Shown here: positions 43,635-54,148 of the stretch, piece after piece
Position numbering within the stretch: position 1 is the first letter of the stretch
Layout: the number at the start of each line of letters is the position of its first letter
Source of the DNA: Leptospira ainlahdjerensis
GTDB lineage: Bacteria > Spirochaetota > Leptospiria > Leptospirales > Leptospiraceae
Reading direction: 5' to 3'
Length of the DNA: 64,000 nucleotides
Assembly: GCF_016919175.1 (NCBI RefSeq)
Contig: NZ_JAFFPU010000068.1
Location: 1-64,000 of the forward strand
Position numbers and translations under genes: made by a program
Notes under the pieces: generated by a model
The model's input: only the letters and a program-made list of their open reading frames with translations
Told to the model about the DNA's origin: nothing
Databases searched by the model: none

Positions 43635-43658
43635 AAAAATCTAATAAATTAGATTTTT
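43635..43658. promoter_or_regulatory. 24-bp palindrome upstream of the sulfate-uptake operon
   Basis: Two perfect 11-bp arms (43635-43645 and 43648-43658, AAAAATCTAAT / ATTAGATTTTT) flank a 2-nt centre. It lies 40 nt upstream of the sulfate-binding protein start. Because arms end in A5/T5 it could be a weak bidirectional terminator, but no transcript is expected to end here, so an operator for a sulfur-responsive regulator is the better inference. Confidence 0.5.
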
Positions 43659-43739
43659 GGATCCAATATTTTTAAAGACTGCATGAAAGTAAAGAATTTT
43701 GTGTTCCTTTCTAACTTTTCCCCCGAATGTGATTCCGTT

Positions 43740-44113
43740 TCCCTTGCCTAAAGTTAAGAGAAAGTTGAAATCGAGAATCGTCTCTTGAAGAGGGGTTTTA
43801 GGAGTTCCTACACGGGGATTTGCGCTTACGAAATTAGAATTTTCTGAGAGAGGAAAGTCCGCCGCGGTTTCTTTCGCCATCGCTCCCCACCACCCGAAAA
43901 ATCCATAACCTTACCGACAAGTTAAGAGTAGATACAACAAGAATCGTCCCGAGACAAGGTATTTTGCAGGAGTTCCTACATGAGAATTTTTTCTTGCAAA
44001 ATTATGTTTTTGTGATATAGGAATGTCCCCGGAATTTTTCCCGCCACCGCTCCCCACCACCCGAAATTTGGGTGGGGCGCGCGACTTTTACAGAAGAACG
44101 TCGTAGTTCCAAC
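43740..44113 (-). repeat. Dispersed repeat cluster C
   Basis: Borders at 43799-43810 (TAGGAGTTCCTA), 43965-43978 (GCAGGAGTTCCTAC) and 44100-44113 (GTCGTAGTTCCAAC) enclose two units of ~166 and ~135 bp in the same orientation as array B. The CCACCC-GAAATTT-GGGTGG hairpin is at ~44055-44075. The segment around 43907-43960 (ACCTTACCGACAAGTTAAGAG, GATACAACAAGAATCGTCCCGAGA) repeats that at ~26330-26375. It lies in the 676-nt gap between divergent genes; nothing coding is seen. Confidence 0.75.
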
Positions 44114-44271
44114 TGATTCTTCTTGAGATGCAAAATGCCTGCGGGTAAGAGGATGATTTTGAGAGGGGATTCTTTTTTCAGCACAGATTTCCGAGTCTCC
44201 AAAACCCGGAATTTCTAGCTTTTTTTCCTGGGAAAAAGGGCGGTAGGCCGATATAAAAAGGAGAGAAAGCC

Positions 44272-45288
44272 ATGGTTTCCAGAATTCAAACAGCACTGAT
44301 CGTAATTATCTCCCTTTCCGGCGGCCTTTTGTGGGCCGTTTCTCCGGATCAAACGAATTTAGGAATTTTGATTGGTGAAAATAAAGTCAATCTCAAGTTC
44401 ATCAATATCTGCGTGAGCAATCTCGCACCGGCTTTGGAAGAAGGTGCGGGCGGAGATAAAACACCGCCAAACAACACAAAGGCGGAGGCGGGAACCGCGA
44501 CCAACGCTTCGACTTCGGTCCAGAATACCGGGGGAAAAGAAGAGGTTTACAAAAAGTTAAACGCTCTTCCGTCTTATACAAGTCTGAAAAAAGCAAATCA
44601 ATTCGATTTTAACGGAAATATGTGGTATTATCAGAGCAATTATTCCCTTTCCTTTAAAAATCTTCGCGGTGCCCAGGGCGAGATGAAGGATCTTTATCAA
44701 GCCACCCACGAACAATATCTCCAGAACTCAAGGGCGATTTTGGAATACGCCTCTCCTTTGATCGTTAGAAGCAACGATAAGATCGCACAACATCTCCTCC
44801 GTCTCGGATTTAGAGATCTCAAAAGTTCGGAAGATCATTTTACGACCGCTTACAATTCGGCTCCTTATCAGTTTCGGTATAAACTTCTGCTTCATAGCGA
44901 AGGAATTAAAATCGCAAGAAGAGCGAGACGATTCGCGTTACTCGCCATGATCGCCTCCAAAACTCCAGCCGAAGACAAACCGGAATATCAATTTGTAAAT
45001 CTGGACGACATCAAAGCCGCGGCTGAAAAAGAGAATATTTCCGATTACGAAAGAATCCGAAATACCATGATCAATTATATCGATAACGATCTCATTCAGA
45101 GAAAAATAATTCCCGCCGGAGAATCGAAAGACAAATCAATTGATATATTAGAAATTCATGATGATAATTATTCGTTTATCACCTCCGGAAGAGTTTCTTT
45201 TATGGATATGAGCAACGACGAGATCAAAACGGACGATATGATTCAGAAGGAAACACTTCCGCCGATTCCGGCCAAAACCGGAAACTAA
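44272..45288 (+). CDS. Secreted helical protein, unknown function
   Basis: 338 aa, strong ribosome-binding site (AAGGAG). The signal peptide (to ~residue 24, LLWAVS) is followed by a short conserved region (NKVNLKFINICVSNLAPALE), a Gly/Thr/Ala-rich linker (~60-88), and a helical bundle (~90-260: AILEYASPLIVRSNDKIAQH, LLRLGFRDLKSSEDHFTTAY). The C-terminus is acidic. It is followed 27 nt later by another secreted helical protein with similar layout. I do not recognise the family. A sheath or periplasmic filament role is possible (Leptospira flagellar FcpA/FcpB are helical), but no evidence here decides it. Confidence 0.55.
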   Translation: MVSRIQTALIVIISLSGGLLWAVSPDQTNLGILIGENKVNLKFINICVSNLAPALEEGAGGDKTPPNNTKAEAGTATNASTSVQNTGGKEEVYKKLNALPSYTSLKKANQFDFNGNMWYYQSNYSLSFKNLRGAQGEMKDLYQATHEQYLQNSRAILEYASPLIVRSNDKIAQHLLRLGFRDLKSSEDHFTTAYNSAPYQFRYKLLLHSEGIKIARRARRFALLAMIASKTPAEDKPEYQFVNLDDIKAAAEKENISDYERIRNTMINYIDNDLIQRKIIPAGESKDKSIDILEIHDDNYSFITSGRVSFMDMSNDEIKTDDMIQKETLPPIPAKTGN

Positions 45289-45315
45289 ATTCGATTCTCG
45301 AAAAGGAATAGATTC

Positions 45316-45918
45316 ATGAATCGATCCCAAAAAAGTTCGCTCTTTAGTTTTATCGTTTTGATTCTTCTCTTTCAAGGTTTTTTGGAAGCGGGAACCCTTT
45401 CCTTTCGAGAAAAGAAAAAATCAATCGAAAGAAAAATCAAAATTTTGGAAGAATCTAAGAAGGCGATTCCTTATCACAAACAGGATGAGAACTGGACAAA
45501 ACTTCAAAATCTAAAAGAACGTTTTCAAAACTTCGCCCGTTCCGGAAGCCTTCAGGAAAGAGAAGAATCCTTGCTCCTTTTGGAAAGAGCGGTTCCTCGG
45601 ATCACGACGGATTTAGCCGCCGAAGGAAAAGTTTCCGCTAAAAATCTGATCATCCATTATTCGGAAAGATATTTACAAAAAAAGAATCATCCGGAGGAAA
45701 CTCCGCTCTCTCAGAAGGACGAAGAAAAATCCTCTAATTACTTTCGAATGGCCAAAGAAGAATTCAATCAAGCCGAGAAGTTTGATCGGGATCGGAATGA
45801 TTTTTACGCGATCGTATTGTATGGAAGATCCATACAATATTCTTTAAAAGCGATGGATTCCCTGGATTTGGAACCTCCGAACGGTTACGAAGGAATTCTA
45901 AGAAAGAAAACGAAATAA
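45316..45918 (+). CDS. Secreted helical protein paired with the upstream gene
   Basis: 200 aa, AAGGAA ribosome-binding site. A signal peptide (cleavage near FLEAG) is followed by a basic helical region (LSFREKKKSIERKIKILEES) and TPR-like helices (NYFRMAKEEFNQAEKFDRDR, then YAIVLYGRSIQYSLKAMDSL). Shares the helical style (repeated Arg/Lys-rich amphipathic helices) of the upstream gene, so the pair may form a complex in the periplasm. Family not recognised. Confidence 0.55.
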   Translation: MNRSQKSSLFSFIVLILLFQGFLEAGTLSFREKKKSIERKIKILEESKKAIPYHKQDENWTKLQNLKERFQNFARSGSLQEREESLLLLERAVPRITTDLAAEGKVSAKNLIIHYSERYLQKKNHPEETPLSQKDEEKSSNYFRMAKEEFNQAEKFDRDRNDFYAIVLYGRSIQYSLKAMDSLDLEPPNGYEGILRKKTK

Positions 45919-46023
45919 CCGATTTCTCCTTTTGCAATCTAAGGTTGCCGATTTTCGTTTCTAACGTTGCGGATCGTATTTCTACAAAGGTTTGTCTTTT
46001 CACTTTTTATTCTTATTTCCCGT

Positions 46024-47040
46024 TTACTTCTCGGCTTCCCCGGTCGAGTCGTTTTTTGTTTCGGAATTCTTACGAAATTCTTCTTTAGAATCGTTGTCCT
46101 TTTTGATTTCGGACTCTCCGTCGTCCAATGCGGAGATTTCAATTGATACCGCCGCGGTGATAGCGTAATCATACAAGCGTTGTTCTTCTCCTCGAAGTAA
46201 TGGATAACGATACGCAACATTGAAGGTGAGTTTTTCCGAAACGTTAGCCGAAATTCCGATGCTGACTTCTCTAAAAATCGAAGGAACCTTTCCTTGATCG
46301 GTTTTTTTGAGATCGACTCCTTCGTATGGAGTTCGATACAGATAACCCGTAAAGAAGGAAAGCCCCGGTTTCCAAAGCCAGGTAACATATCCCGAAATCA
46401 TCGTGGTTTTTTTAAGCAAATACGTTTCTTCCGGCGGAGTCGAAGAAGGATCCCTAAGCCAGTATACGATTCCGTCGTTGTCCTGCAAGTTGTTAGGTCT
46501 GGATCTGGAGATAGGAATGATTCCGCTGAGTCTCGTTACAAAGCTAAACTTTCCCCAAAGATAACCGAAAGTAACACCCGGAATTCCGGAATAGTAATTC
46601 CCTCCCGTGAACTTATCCGTGTCCGGTCCCGATGGGAAGCCGACGTTTGCGCTCAAAACCACGAAATAGTTTTTTTGGAAGTCTATCAAGGGAAGATATT
46701 TCAAACCGATGTATGTTTTTCCGATTCTCGCCGCGTCCGATCGATCTTTTTGTTCGTAGTATGTGTAAGGAGTACTTAGGTTGATCGCAAACATTCCGTT
46801 TTTCAGGTTCATCTCCCCAAAGAAAGTGGTCGTATGGATGTTGCTGTTTTCGTTTGTCTGTTTATAAAAATCCTGGGTGAGTACGAAATAGTTCGCCGGT
46901 TTTTCCCTCTTTCCGGTGAAAGGATCCACAAAACGCGTGGACGCCTGATCGCTTCCTCCCATTCCCGTGTGATGCGCGAAGGTCGAACGAGAGATCGAAA
47001 TAATACAAAAAATCCATAAAATTAGAATATTCCGTTTCAT
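46024..47040 (-). CDS. Outer-membrane beta-barrel protein of the MbnP/MbnH operon
   Basis: 338 aa from ATG 47040, whose A overlaps the upstream TAA (TAATG), with GGGG upstream. Signal peptide to ~residue 22. The mature part starts HHTGMGGSD (possible metal-binding His pair) and alternates aromatic residues as in a porin-like barrel ([44 protein letters not shown]). The C-terminus is a charged, likely periplasmic tail (~residues 300-338, [14 protein letters not shown]). As last gene of the operon it may export or import the metal complex. The barrel call is by pattern only. Confidence 0.6.
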   Translation of the reverse strand: MKRNILILWIFCIISISRSTFAHHTGMGGSDQASTRFVDPFTGKREKPANYFVLTQDFYKQTNENSNIHTTTFFGEMNLKNGMFAINLSTPYTYYEQKDRSDAARIGKTYIGLKYLPLIDFQKNYFVVLSANVGFPSGPDTDKFTGGNYYSGIPGVTFGYLWGKFSFVTRLSGIIPISRSRPNNLQDNDGIVYWLRDPSSTPPEETYLLKKTTMISGYVTWLWKPGLSFFTGYLYRTPYEGVDLKKTDQGKVPSIFREVSIGISANVSEKLTFNVAYRYPLLRGEEQRLYDYAITAAVSIEISALDDGESEIKKDNDSKEEFRKNSETKNDSTGEAEK

Positions 47041-47915
47041 TAAAATACCCCGCACCCCGTCTGATACAAAACCCTATCCTGTTGTTGAAAGTTCGCCACG
47101 ATTCGATTATAGAGGTCTGTGTTTTGGTATGGGTTGATGTTGACCGGATTGGGTAAGGGCGCGATCGTTCCGAGGATCGAAATTCCACCCTGATCTTGTA
47201 AGATTCCGGTGAAGTTCCAGGTTACCGGAAAGTTTCCGAGTTTTTCCGGAACGATATCGAATCTGCATCTCGGAAACAATTCCACAACGAAGGGGGCAAG
47301 TTGAATTCTTACCGTCGTATTGACGGGAGCTGTGATTTGAAACGTTAGATCCAAGGATTGGACCTTATACTTTACCGAGGCAAGATAACCCGAAGGAATC
47401 CCTTGGATGTTAGGAACAACGGAAGAATGAACGTCCCCCGTGAGTATCGATCCGTTTACTATTTCCAGACTCGAATCCGTAAACGAAGGAGTTCCATATT
47501 CCGCTCCATAGGGAGAAGAAACCGGTAGATCCAAAGGAACCGTGTAAGGAGTATGTGACGCCGAGGAATGTTCGTCTCTGTCGATCGTACTGGACTGATT
47601 CGGTATGGTAGGAACCGGATTCGGATTTACTCGGATGGAGACTCCGTCCCAAACGATCTTCGATCCGGCTAACAACTGTAAGTTGTAGGTAATACCTCCT
47701 GAAACAAGACTAAAAAGTCCGATATTGGCGTCTTGCTGATCGTCCGTAAAATAAATTCCGGTTTGGAACGAGGAAGTTCTCTGACTAAAAAGTGTCAGAA
47801 GTTTTTGAACCGTTTTTGCTTCCTCCTCTTTTGCATTTCCTACGGAACCGAACGTGCAGGATCCGAAAAAGAGGGATGTGCAAAAAAAACTAAAAAGGAT
47901 CGCTGTGTTTCGCAT
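47040..47915 (-). CDS. Lipoprotein of the MbnP/MbnH operon
   Basis: 291 aa. The lipobox FFGSC ends a 20-residue signal. The mature protein has an N-terminal helix ([18 protein letters not shown]) and beta-rich domains ([20 protein letters not shown]), with two late Cys (RCRFDIV and TGCGVF). Several His residues (DEHSSASH) might bind metal. Start lies 26 nt inside the MbnH frame and the stop overlaps the next gene, so it is translated as part of the operon. Family not recognised. Confidence 0.6.
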   Translation of the reverse strand: MRNTAILFSFFCTSLFFGSCTFGSVGNAKEEEAKTVQKLLTLFSQRTSSFQTGIYFTDDQQDANIGLFSLVSGGITYNLQLLAGSKIVWDGVSIRVNPNPVPTIPNQSSTIDRDEHSSASHTPYTVPLDLPVSSPYGAEYGTPSFTDSSLEIVNGSILTGDVHSSVVPNIQGIPSGYLASVKYKVQSLDLTFQITAPVNTTVRIQLAPFVVELFPRCRFDIVPEKLGNFPVTWNFTGILQDQGGISILGTIAPLPNPVNINPYQNTDLYNRIVANFQQQDRVLYQTGCGVF

Positions 47916-49089
47916 TGGTTACGAATTCCGTATCGGTTAAACTTTTGAGAAAATTCACGAGGTCCGTCTTTTCACCTGCGGTAAGTCCGATCGTAAAGAC
48001 GAAACCGTTCTTATTCGGATTGGCCCTTCCGTCTCCAGCATTTGGTCCGACCGTGACGTTTCTTCCGCCGTTGTTGTAATGTTCCACGATATTCTCCAGC
48101 GTATCGATCGAACCGTCGTGCATATATGGCGCGGTCAATTCTATGTTTCGGATCGAAGGGGCTCTGAATTTTCCCTTGTCGGAAGCAAGTCCTGTGAATT
48201 CAAAAAGCCCTTGGTTTCCAGCCGGATAACTTCCGGTTCCACCGACGTTATAGAGTCCGTTATTGTGAAACGTGACTTCCTCTAACACCGTTCCAACGTG
48301 AACGCTCGTCGAAGCGAGATTAAAACCGCCGTGGCAGTGAAAACATTCCCCTTTTTCGGAGAAGAATATCTGGGCGCCTCTCAAAATCGAAGCCCTTTGT
48401 GTGGAGCTCCCGAGTGCGGCGACGTCACCGTCGTAGAGATATTTGTCATAAGGAGAACGTCCTGAGATCAGAGTCCGTTCAAAACTCGCGATCGCCTTTA
48501 CTACGTTACCCGTTGAAAAAGGATCTCCTCCGGGGAAGGCCCGCGCGAACATCGCCTGATAACGGTTATCCGATCGAAGGCGATCCAACATTTCGTTTTC
48601 TTTATTCGCAAGACCGAGTTCCACGGGGTGTTCTCCGAAGATGGGGACCAACATCTGTTCTTCTAAGTCCCTCAGATTCGGATTCACCCAAGTCTGACGG
48701 AGATTGTAGGCGACGTTGATGATCCCTTGGGAATTTCTGGGATGAACGTCTCCCGTGGAGCCGATTCCCGTGGCAAGTCCGTCCGTAAACGCCTTGGCTT
48801 GTTTGTGGCAGGATCCGCAGGACTGGGTTTGATTTCCGGAAAGTCGCTTATCAAAAAATAAGAATCTGCCTAGGTCTACTTTTTCCTGGGTCATCGGGTT
48901 GGAAGCGGGAACTAGAGGAACCGGAAATCCGGGAGGAAGATTCCAGACATAAGAATTTTGCGGAAGTAGCAAAAGAAACAACAAGTCCTCGTTTTTGGAT
49001 TCTTTCTTTTTAAAAGGATCGATCGGAAGGATTCCGGATCCGCACTGAATCAAAAAAAATATAAAAATAGAATATACTAAAAATTTCAT
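47890..49089 (-). CDS. Dihaem enzyme of MauG/MbnH family
   Basis: 399 aa with GGAG ribosome-binding site. A lipoprotein signal (FFLIQC, Cys16) anchors it outside the cytoplasm. Haem attachment sites are C91-GS-C94-H95 and C249-FH-C252-H253; further conserved blocks are [38 protein letters not shown], and [21 protein letters not shown]. Together with the four-Cys gene upstream this is the MbnP/MbnH 'metallo-mystery pair'. In the characterised pair MbnH oxidises a Trp of MbnP to kynurenine, creating a copper site. Plain cytochrome c peroxidase is less likely given the partner. Confidence 0.85.
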   Translation of the reverse strand: MKFLVYSIFIFFLIQCGSGILPIDPFKKKESKNEDLLFLLLLPQNSYVWNLPPGFPVPLVPASNPMTQEKVDLGRFLFFDKRLSGNQTQSCGSCHKQAKAFTDGLATGIGSTGDVHPRNSQGIINVAYNLRQTWVNPNLRDLEEQMLVPIFGEHPVELGLANKENEMLDRLRSDNRYQAMFARAFPGGDPFSTGNVVKAIASFERTLISGRSPYDKYLYDGDVAALGSSTQRASILRGAQIFFSEKGECFHCHGGFNLASTSVHVGTVLEEVTFHNNGLYNVGGTGSYPAGNQGLFEFTGLASDKGKFRAPSIRNIELTAPYMHDGSIDTLENIVEHYNNGGRNVTVGPNAGDGRANPNKNGFVFTIGLTAGEKTDLVNFLKSLTDTEFVTNAKHSDPF

Positions 49090-49102
49090 ATACTTCTCCT
49101 TA

Positions 49103-49127
49103 GAACGCCCGAAATTTTCGGGCGTTC
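49103..49127. other. GC-rich hairpin between mbnP-like and mbnH-like genes
   Basis: An 11-bp stem (49103-49113 with 49117-49127; arms GAACGCCCGAA / TTCGGGCGTTC) with a 3-nt loop lies in the 45-nt spacer, 8 nt after the MbnP stop. No U-run follows on the minus strand. It probably protects the mbnP 3' end or reduces read-through, giving more substrate protein than enzyme. Confidence 0.65.
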
Positions 49128-49134
49128 GTGTCGG

Positions 49135-50082
49135 TTATTTGGAGATGATCGAAAAAACTGTCTGAACCGGAGTGATCGATACGCCGGTTGCGAGATTCAA
49201 TCCGATATTCGGGAAGATAGTAGGGCAACCTACGGACATCATTCCTGCGGTTCCTGACATACACATCGCACCGTTCGCATTGGCTGTCAGATCGATTCCT
49301 TGTAAAAGCGCCTGCACGTTGATTTTGACGGTTTGAGCGGCCGGATTGAAACCTCCTTCCGGAGTCAGGGTAACCGGGATTCGATTGGCGCGAACACAGG
49401 TGCTTGCGCTCCCCGTTCCCGTGCAATCTCCGGATCCGATATGAACCGAGGTTCCGGCAGCACCGGTTTCTGCGGTTTCAAAATCCAGTTTTAAGAATTT
49501 GTAACCGGCGGTCCAACTCCAGAACATTCCGGTCGTATTCAATGGAGAAGGTTGGCTATCCGCGTTCAGGTGATTTTTTTCTTCCGGAAGTCCGATCGTA
49601 AACTTGAGCCCCTTATAGGTTCCTCCCGGAATCATCGCGGAAACCATATTGTTCGTTTCGGATGTGCCGTTGCACTTTCCGGTTTTGTCTTCGAAATCCA
49701 GAAGAGCGATGTTTCCGTTTTGAAACTTTCCGTCCTGATTTAGATTCAGGGGAATTTCGGTTCCGTCCGCCGCGATCAGAGTAACCCCGTAGACAAAAAG
49801 CCGAAAGTCATGCAGTTGGAAGGTTACGCTTTCGGCGATATGTGCTGTCGGAATAAAGGGAGCCGTTTCCAGAGTGAGCGCGTGACCTTTGAGGGTTTGA
49901 CCACATTCTAACTTTTGCGATCCTGCGTATGCGGAAAATTGAATGCCGGGTGTGGTATTCAAGGCAACGATCGAGGCGATGGAAAGAAGATTGTCGTCTT
50001 CCTTTTTTTTATCCCAAGGACAATGGATAAAAGTAAAACCGAGGAATATTATAAAAAGTGAAACTAAAAATTTTTTAGTCAT
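49135..50082 (-). CDS. MbnP-like four-Cys metalloprotein (metallo-mystery pair)
   Basis: 315 aa from ATG 50082 (AGGAG ribosome-binding site). Signal [21 protein letters not shown], a loose spirochaetal lipobox. MbnP hallmarks in order: [73 protein letters not shown]. The four conserved Cys are C60, C137, C220 and C229; W188 and W190 sit where the Trp that becomes kynurenine lies in the family. Binds copper in the studied example; here this is inferred. Forms an operon with the MbnH gene, with a hairpin in between. Confidence 0.85.
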   Translation of the reverse strand: MTKKFLVSLFIIFLGFTFIHCPWDKKKEDDNLLSIASIVALNTTPGIQFSAYAGSQKLECGQTLKGHALTLETAPFIPTAHIAESVTFQLHDFRLFVYGVTLIAADGTEIPLNLNQDGKFQNGNIALLDFEDKTGKCNGTSETNNMVSAMIPGGTYKGLKFTIGLPEEKNHLNADSQPSPLNTTGMFWSWTAGYKFLKLDFETAETGAAGTSVHIGSGDCTGTGSASTCVRANRIPVTLTPEGGFNPAAQTVKINVQALLQGIDLTANANGAMCMSGTAGMMSVGCPTIFPNIGLNLATGVSITPVQTVFSIISK

Positions 50083-50163
50083 GAGAATTCTCCTAAAATA
50101 GTTAAATACCGATTGATTAACCAAAGGAATGCTTCGGCGGCCTTTCCTCGGTGGAATCGAAAT

Positions 50164-50600
<437 letters not shown>

Positions 50601-50604
<4 letters not shown>

Positions 50605-50903
50605 CCCAAATTGATCTTGAGTTTGGAAAGAACCAATTGTAATCCTTCGCTCAATTTGACTTCTGAAATCTGGATTTGTTCCTTCTTGAGATCCGAAATG
50701 AATTTTAGAATCCGGTTGAGAACCATGGATGGAATCGCGACAACGGGAGTCAGATCCAATGCCACCGCTTCCGGACGGATTTCACGGATCTGAGAAAGGA
50801 TGATCTCGATTTCCTCCGATTCCACGGAACAGATATTCTTACGAAATTCCACGCGGAACAGTTTTTTATCGGGGTAGATGGTGGATTCTTCCAGTCGTTG
50901 CAT
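50601..50903 (-). CDS. STAS-like domain protein
   Basis: 100 aa. The layout beta-helix-beta-helix is compatible with a STAS domain (PEAVALDLTPVVAIPSMVLN, then RILKFISDLKKEQIQISEVK, SEGLQLVLSKLKI), though the phospho-acceptor Ser is uncertain. Possibly an anti-anti-sigma or regulatory partner. Its stop overlaps the start of the Cys/His-rich gene by 4 nt, placing it first in that operon. Confidence 0.45.
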
Positions 50904-51046
50904 AAAAGGGAACTTCCATACAACTATTTCAGAAGCGAGTTTTTCCTGGAAACAAAAAAACTCTTCCGAGATCGGAATCCAAATCTCGATTCCAAAAGAT
51001 CGAATTTATCGTTTCGGAAAAAATCCTTTTGAATTTCTGTATCCTT

Positions 51047-53125
51047 ATGCAAAATCGGAAGCAAAATCCATTCTTCTCCTTCATACGGATTCCCGCGTGG
51101 AAGATCTTCTTTTGGATCGGATTTTCACTTCTACTTCTGGTTCCTCTTTTGGGGTTTTATCCCTGGAAGTATAGAATCGTTTTTGTCCTTTCGATATTTT
51201 TGTTCGTTCTGATCGATTTGTTTTCTCCGTTAGTCGCCACAGCGATCCTCGCGGGGACTTCCGTCTTTTTTGGAAATCATCCGGGAGGAAGATTTTTAGA
51301 ATTCCAGGATTCGCTTTGGATCTTTTGGTCCGTCCGAGGAATAGTGGAGCTCAAGTTTTCAGGAAGTTCCGTTTTCACTCTGGAATTTTGGAAACGTCCG
51401 CTCGGAGTTTTACTTCTTTGTTTTTTTGCATCCGGATTTTTGAGTCTTCTCGCGAATCCGGAACTCGTATCCGACCTCCGTTTTTATCAAAAGGGATGGT
51501 TTTGGTTTTTACATTCCACAGAGCTCGAACCCTGGTATCCGATCAAACTTCTTACGATCGGAATTTTATTTTGGATCGGCTTGAACGCAAGAAGGGAATG
51601 GTTGAGCGAAAGTCAAAACCAGGATCAACTTTTGATTTTTTACGCATTAGGAATCGGAATCGGTCTCGGAATCGCGGTTTTCGCAGGTTGGTTGGAATAT
51701 TTTTTCCCTTTCGTAAAATCGAAGTTAGACGTTTATCACCTTTGGTTGGACGGATACAAACTCGTTGCGAAGCCTCATGCGTTTTTTCCGTGGATGCAGA
51801 AACTACAGGCTCCTTTTGCGATTCAATCCTTGTTTTGGAATCGGAGTTGGTTCGCCGTTACTTTGATTTCAGCTCTTCCCTTTTTATTCTATTTACTCAA
51901 TCGAAGCGGCGATCAAATCCTTTCGCAAGAGAAAACTAACGAAGAATATGTTAGAATCTCCAGACGCCGGAATCGAATTCGAATCCTTGTTCTTTCCGGA
52001 ATTTTCCTTGTCCTAGGTTTGACCTTTCTTTGGATCGGAGCGAGAGGAGGAATGTTTTCTTTCGCGGTTCTTTGGATTGCGGCTGGGGTGTTTTTTCTTT
52101 TTTTTCGTACGATTCAAAAGGAATCGATACGAAAGACTCTGTTTCGTTCGTTCATTCTATTTTTTATTTTTTGCGGAATCGGATTTCCGATCCTGATCAT
52201 CTACACAAAATTAGGGGCGGGAGATCCGGAACGACTTTCCCATTTTAGAGCCGGATGGAAACTTTTTTTAGCCAAACCGTTGTTAGGAGGAGGTTTCGAA
52301 TCCTATGGATGGTACAACGAATGTTGTCTCAGTCAAATCGGAAGAGAAAGCCCGTTTCATACGACTCACAACCAGTGGTTGCAGATTCTTTCCGGGCTCG
52401 GCGTTTTTGGAGGAATAATTTTCGGAGCTCTCTGGGCATTTCTTTTGGATGCGATCGGATTTCCGAGGGAAAAAAAAGAAGAATCGATCGGCGCTCGTGC
52501 GCTCTATTTCGGTTCGTTCGTAGCGATTTTCGTATATTCTTTTTTTCAGGAATGGTTCTATATAAGAGGCGTTTATTTACAATGGATTGCTTTGTTCGTA
52601 TTTTTCGGATTTGGATCTCGAGGAAAAATAAATTACAATATTAAAATATTCAAAAATATAAGTGTTTTAGGAGTTGTTTTTTTTGCTTTTGTTCTTTTGG
52701 TCGTTTCGGTTTGTTTTTTTCCGACGAGGTTGTTTCGGTCCGGGGTTTATTTTCCTCCGGGAGTAGAATTGCCGCCGGAAGGGAAACCGCGTACGGCCTG
52801 GATTTTGGAAGGCCGAAGTTCGATCGTCTTAGTAAACGAACCCGATTCTTATTCCGTTTTTCCACAATCGGATGATCCGGACGGAATTTCTAAGATCGAT
52901 ATAAAAGGCGGATATCTTCAATCCCGGTCGTTCCCAAAGTCGACGGATCGTCAGGATGTTTTAATTTTTAGAACGGTGGAAGGTGAGAATATTCTAAAAT
53001 TGGAATGTGGTTTAGGAACCGAGAGAAATGAATTGGAGAAGTTTGTATTCTGGAAATCTCGGATTCTGGATCCGGAACCTCGAAAGATCTGCGGTAGAAT
53101 TTTGATCGAGAAACATTTTCTATGA
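51047..53125 (+). CDS. O-antigen ligase / polymerase-like membrane protein
   Basis: 692 aa from ATG 51047; the TTG at 51029 is unlikely. About 12-13 helices. The Wzy_C/WaaL region is RLSHFRAGWKLFLAKPLLGG to SPFHTTHNQWLQILSGLGVFGG (~residues 400-470), with the conserved HxxxH-like HTTHNQ in the periplasmic loop. A C-terminal soluble domain (~560-692) is unusual. The stop overlaps the glycosyltransferase start (ATGA). Probably builds or ligates a surface polysaccharide, outside the main LPS locus. Confidence 0.75.
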   Translation: MQNRKQNPFFSFIRIPAWKIFFWIGFSLLLLVPLLGFYPWKYRIVFVLSIFLFVLIDLFSPLVATAILAGTSVFFGNHPGGRFLEFQDSLWIFWSVRGIVELKFSGSSVFTLEFWKRPLGVLLLCFFASGFLSLLANPELVSDLRFYQKGWFWFLHSTELEPWYPIKLLTIGILFWIGLNARREWLSESQNQDQLLIFYALGIGIGLGIAVFAGWLEYFFPFVKSKLDVYHLWLDGYKLVAKPHAFFPWMQKLQAPFAIQSLFWNRSWFAVTLISALPFLFYLLNRSGDQILSQEKTNEEYVRISRRRNRIRILVLSGIFLVLGLTFLWIGARGGMFSFAVLWIAAGVFFLFFRTIQKESIRKTLFRSFILFFIFCGIGFPILIIYTKLGAGDPERLSHFRAGWKLFLAKPLLGGGFESYGWYNECCLSQIGRESPFHTTHNQWLQILSGLGVFGGIIFGALWAFLLDAIGFPREKKEESIGARALYFGSFVAIFVYSFFQEWFYIRGVYLQWIALFVFFGFGSRGKINYNIKIFKNISVLGVVFFAFVLLVVSVCFFPTRLFRSGVYFPPGVELPPEGKPRTAWILEGRSSIVLVNEPDSYSVFPQSDDPDGISKIDIKGGYLQSRSFPKSTDRQDVLIFRTVEGENILKLECGLGTERNELEKFVFWKSRILDPEPRKICGRILIEKHFL

Positions 53126-54030
53126 TTCATCTTCCGATCTCGGTCGTTATTCCCACCTATAACCGAGAACAAAAAATTCTGACAGCGATTGAAAGTGTGT
53201 TAAAGCAGACTCGATTGCCCGAGGAGATTCTTGTCGTTGACGACGGTTCTACGGACGGCACGATTTCAAACATACAAGAACGATTTTCTGATTTTTTGGA
53301 AACGATCCGGATTCTAACCTTGCAACATCGAGGTGTGAGTTATGCGAGAAACCGGGGAGTCGAAATTGCAAAAACCGACTGGGTTGCGTTTTTAGATTCG
53401 GACGACGAGTGGTTTCCGAAAAAGTTAGAAAGACAATGGGAGTTTTTACAAAAAAATGCGGATGTAAGAATTCTTCAATCCTTAGAAGTCTGGATCCGAA
53501 ACGGGAAAAGGGTCAATCCTCCGGCCCATTTGCAAAAAAAAGGGGGATGGATTTTTGAGGAAAGCCTGGAATTCTGCGCCGTCACTCCTTCGTCTGTGAT
53601 CCTGCAAAAAAAACTTTTTTTGGAATCGGGAGGAATGGACGAAGCCTTACCCGCTTGTGAAGACTACGATCTTTGGTTGAGGATCAGTTCTCAAAATCCG
53701 GTCTTTTTGTTAAACGAAGAACTTCTGATTCGTTACGGAGGTCATGAGGATCAACTTTCCTTTCAATACCCGGTGATGGATCGATTCCGGATTTACTCCA
53801 TTCTAAAATTATTAAGTACCCATCGATTGACGTTAAAACAGGAAGAGCAAGCAAAGGCAATTCTGTTTATAAAGTGGAATCTTTTAAAACAAGGAAGGAT
53901 CAAAAGAAATCTTTGGATTTCGGAATTGGATTCTCTTTGGGAAGAAACGATTCGTTCCGGTTTATCTTCTCGGTCCGGTATATCCATTCAAAAGTTTTTG
54001 CTTACAAATGAAAACTGGACAAGATTCTAA
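53122..54030 (+). CDS. Family 2 glycosyltransferase
   Basis: 302 aa. GT-A fold: VVIPTYNREQKILTAIESVL (N-terminal), VVDDGSTDGTISNI (sugar-nucleotide binding), FLDSDDEWFPKKLE (the DxD-like SDD) and EDYDLWLRIS (acceptor-side ED). Cytoplasmic, no membrane anchor. Translation coupled to the preceding O-antigen ligase-like gene by overlap. Sugar donor unknown. Confidence 0.88.
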   Translation: MIHLPISVVIPTYNREQKILTAIESVLKQTRLPEEILVVDDGSTDGTISNIQERFSDFLETIRILTLQHRGVSYARNRGVEIAKTDWVAFLDSDDEWFPKKLERQWEFLQKNADVRILQSLEVWIRNGKRVNPPAHLQKKGGWIFEESLEFCAVTPSSVILQKKLFLESGGMDEALPACEDYDLWLRISSQNPVFLLNEELLIRYGGHEDQLSFQYPVMDRFRIYSILKLLSTHRLTLKQEEQAKAILFIKWNLLKQGRIKRNLWISELDSLWEETIRSGLSSRSGISIQKFLLTNENWTRF

Positions 54031-54148
54031 ATTCTTTTTTTCGTTTTTTGGATCCGATTTGATTTCTGGTTTCCTTTTTTTACGTTCGTGAAATGGTTTT
54101 CCAACTTGGATCGTATCGTATGCAAAAAGGTCCATCGGAGAAAATTAG

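Noticed and set aside
47890..49089. Plain cytochrome c peroxidase
   Set aside because: The fold fits, but the adjacent four-Cys MbnP-type gene makes the MbnH assignment better.
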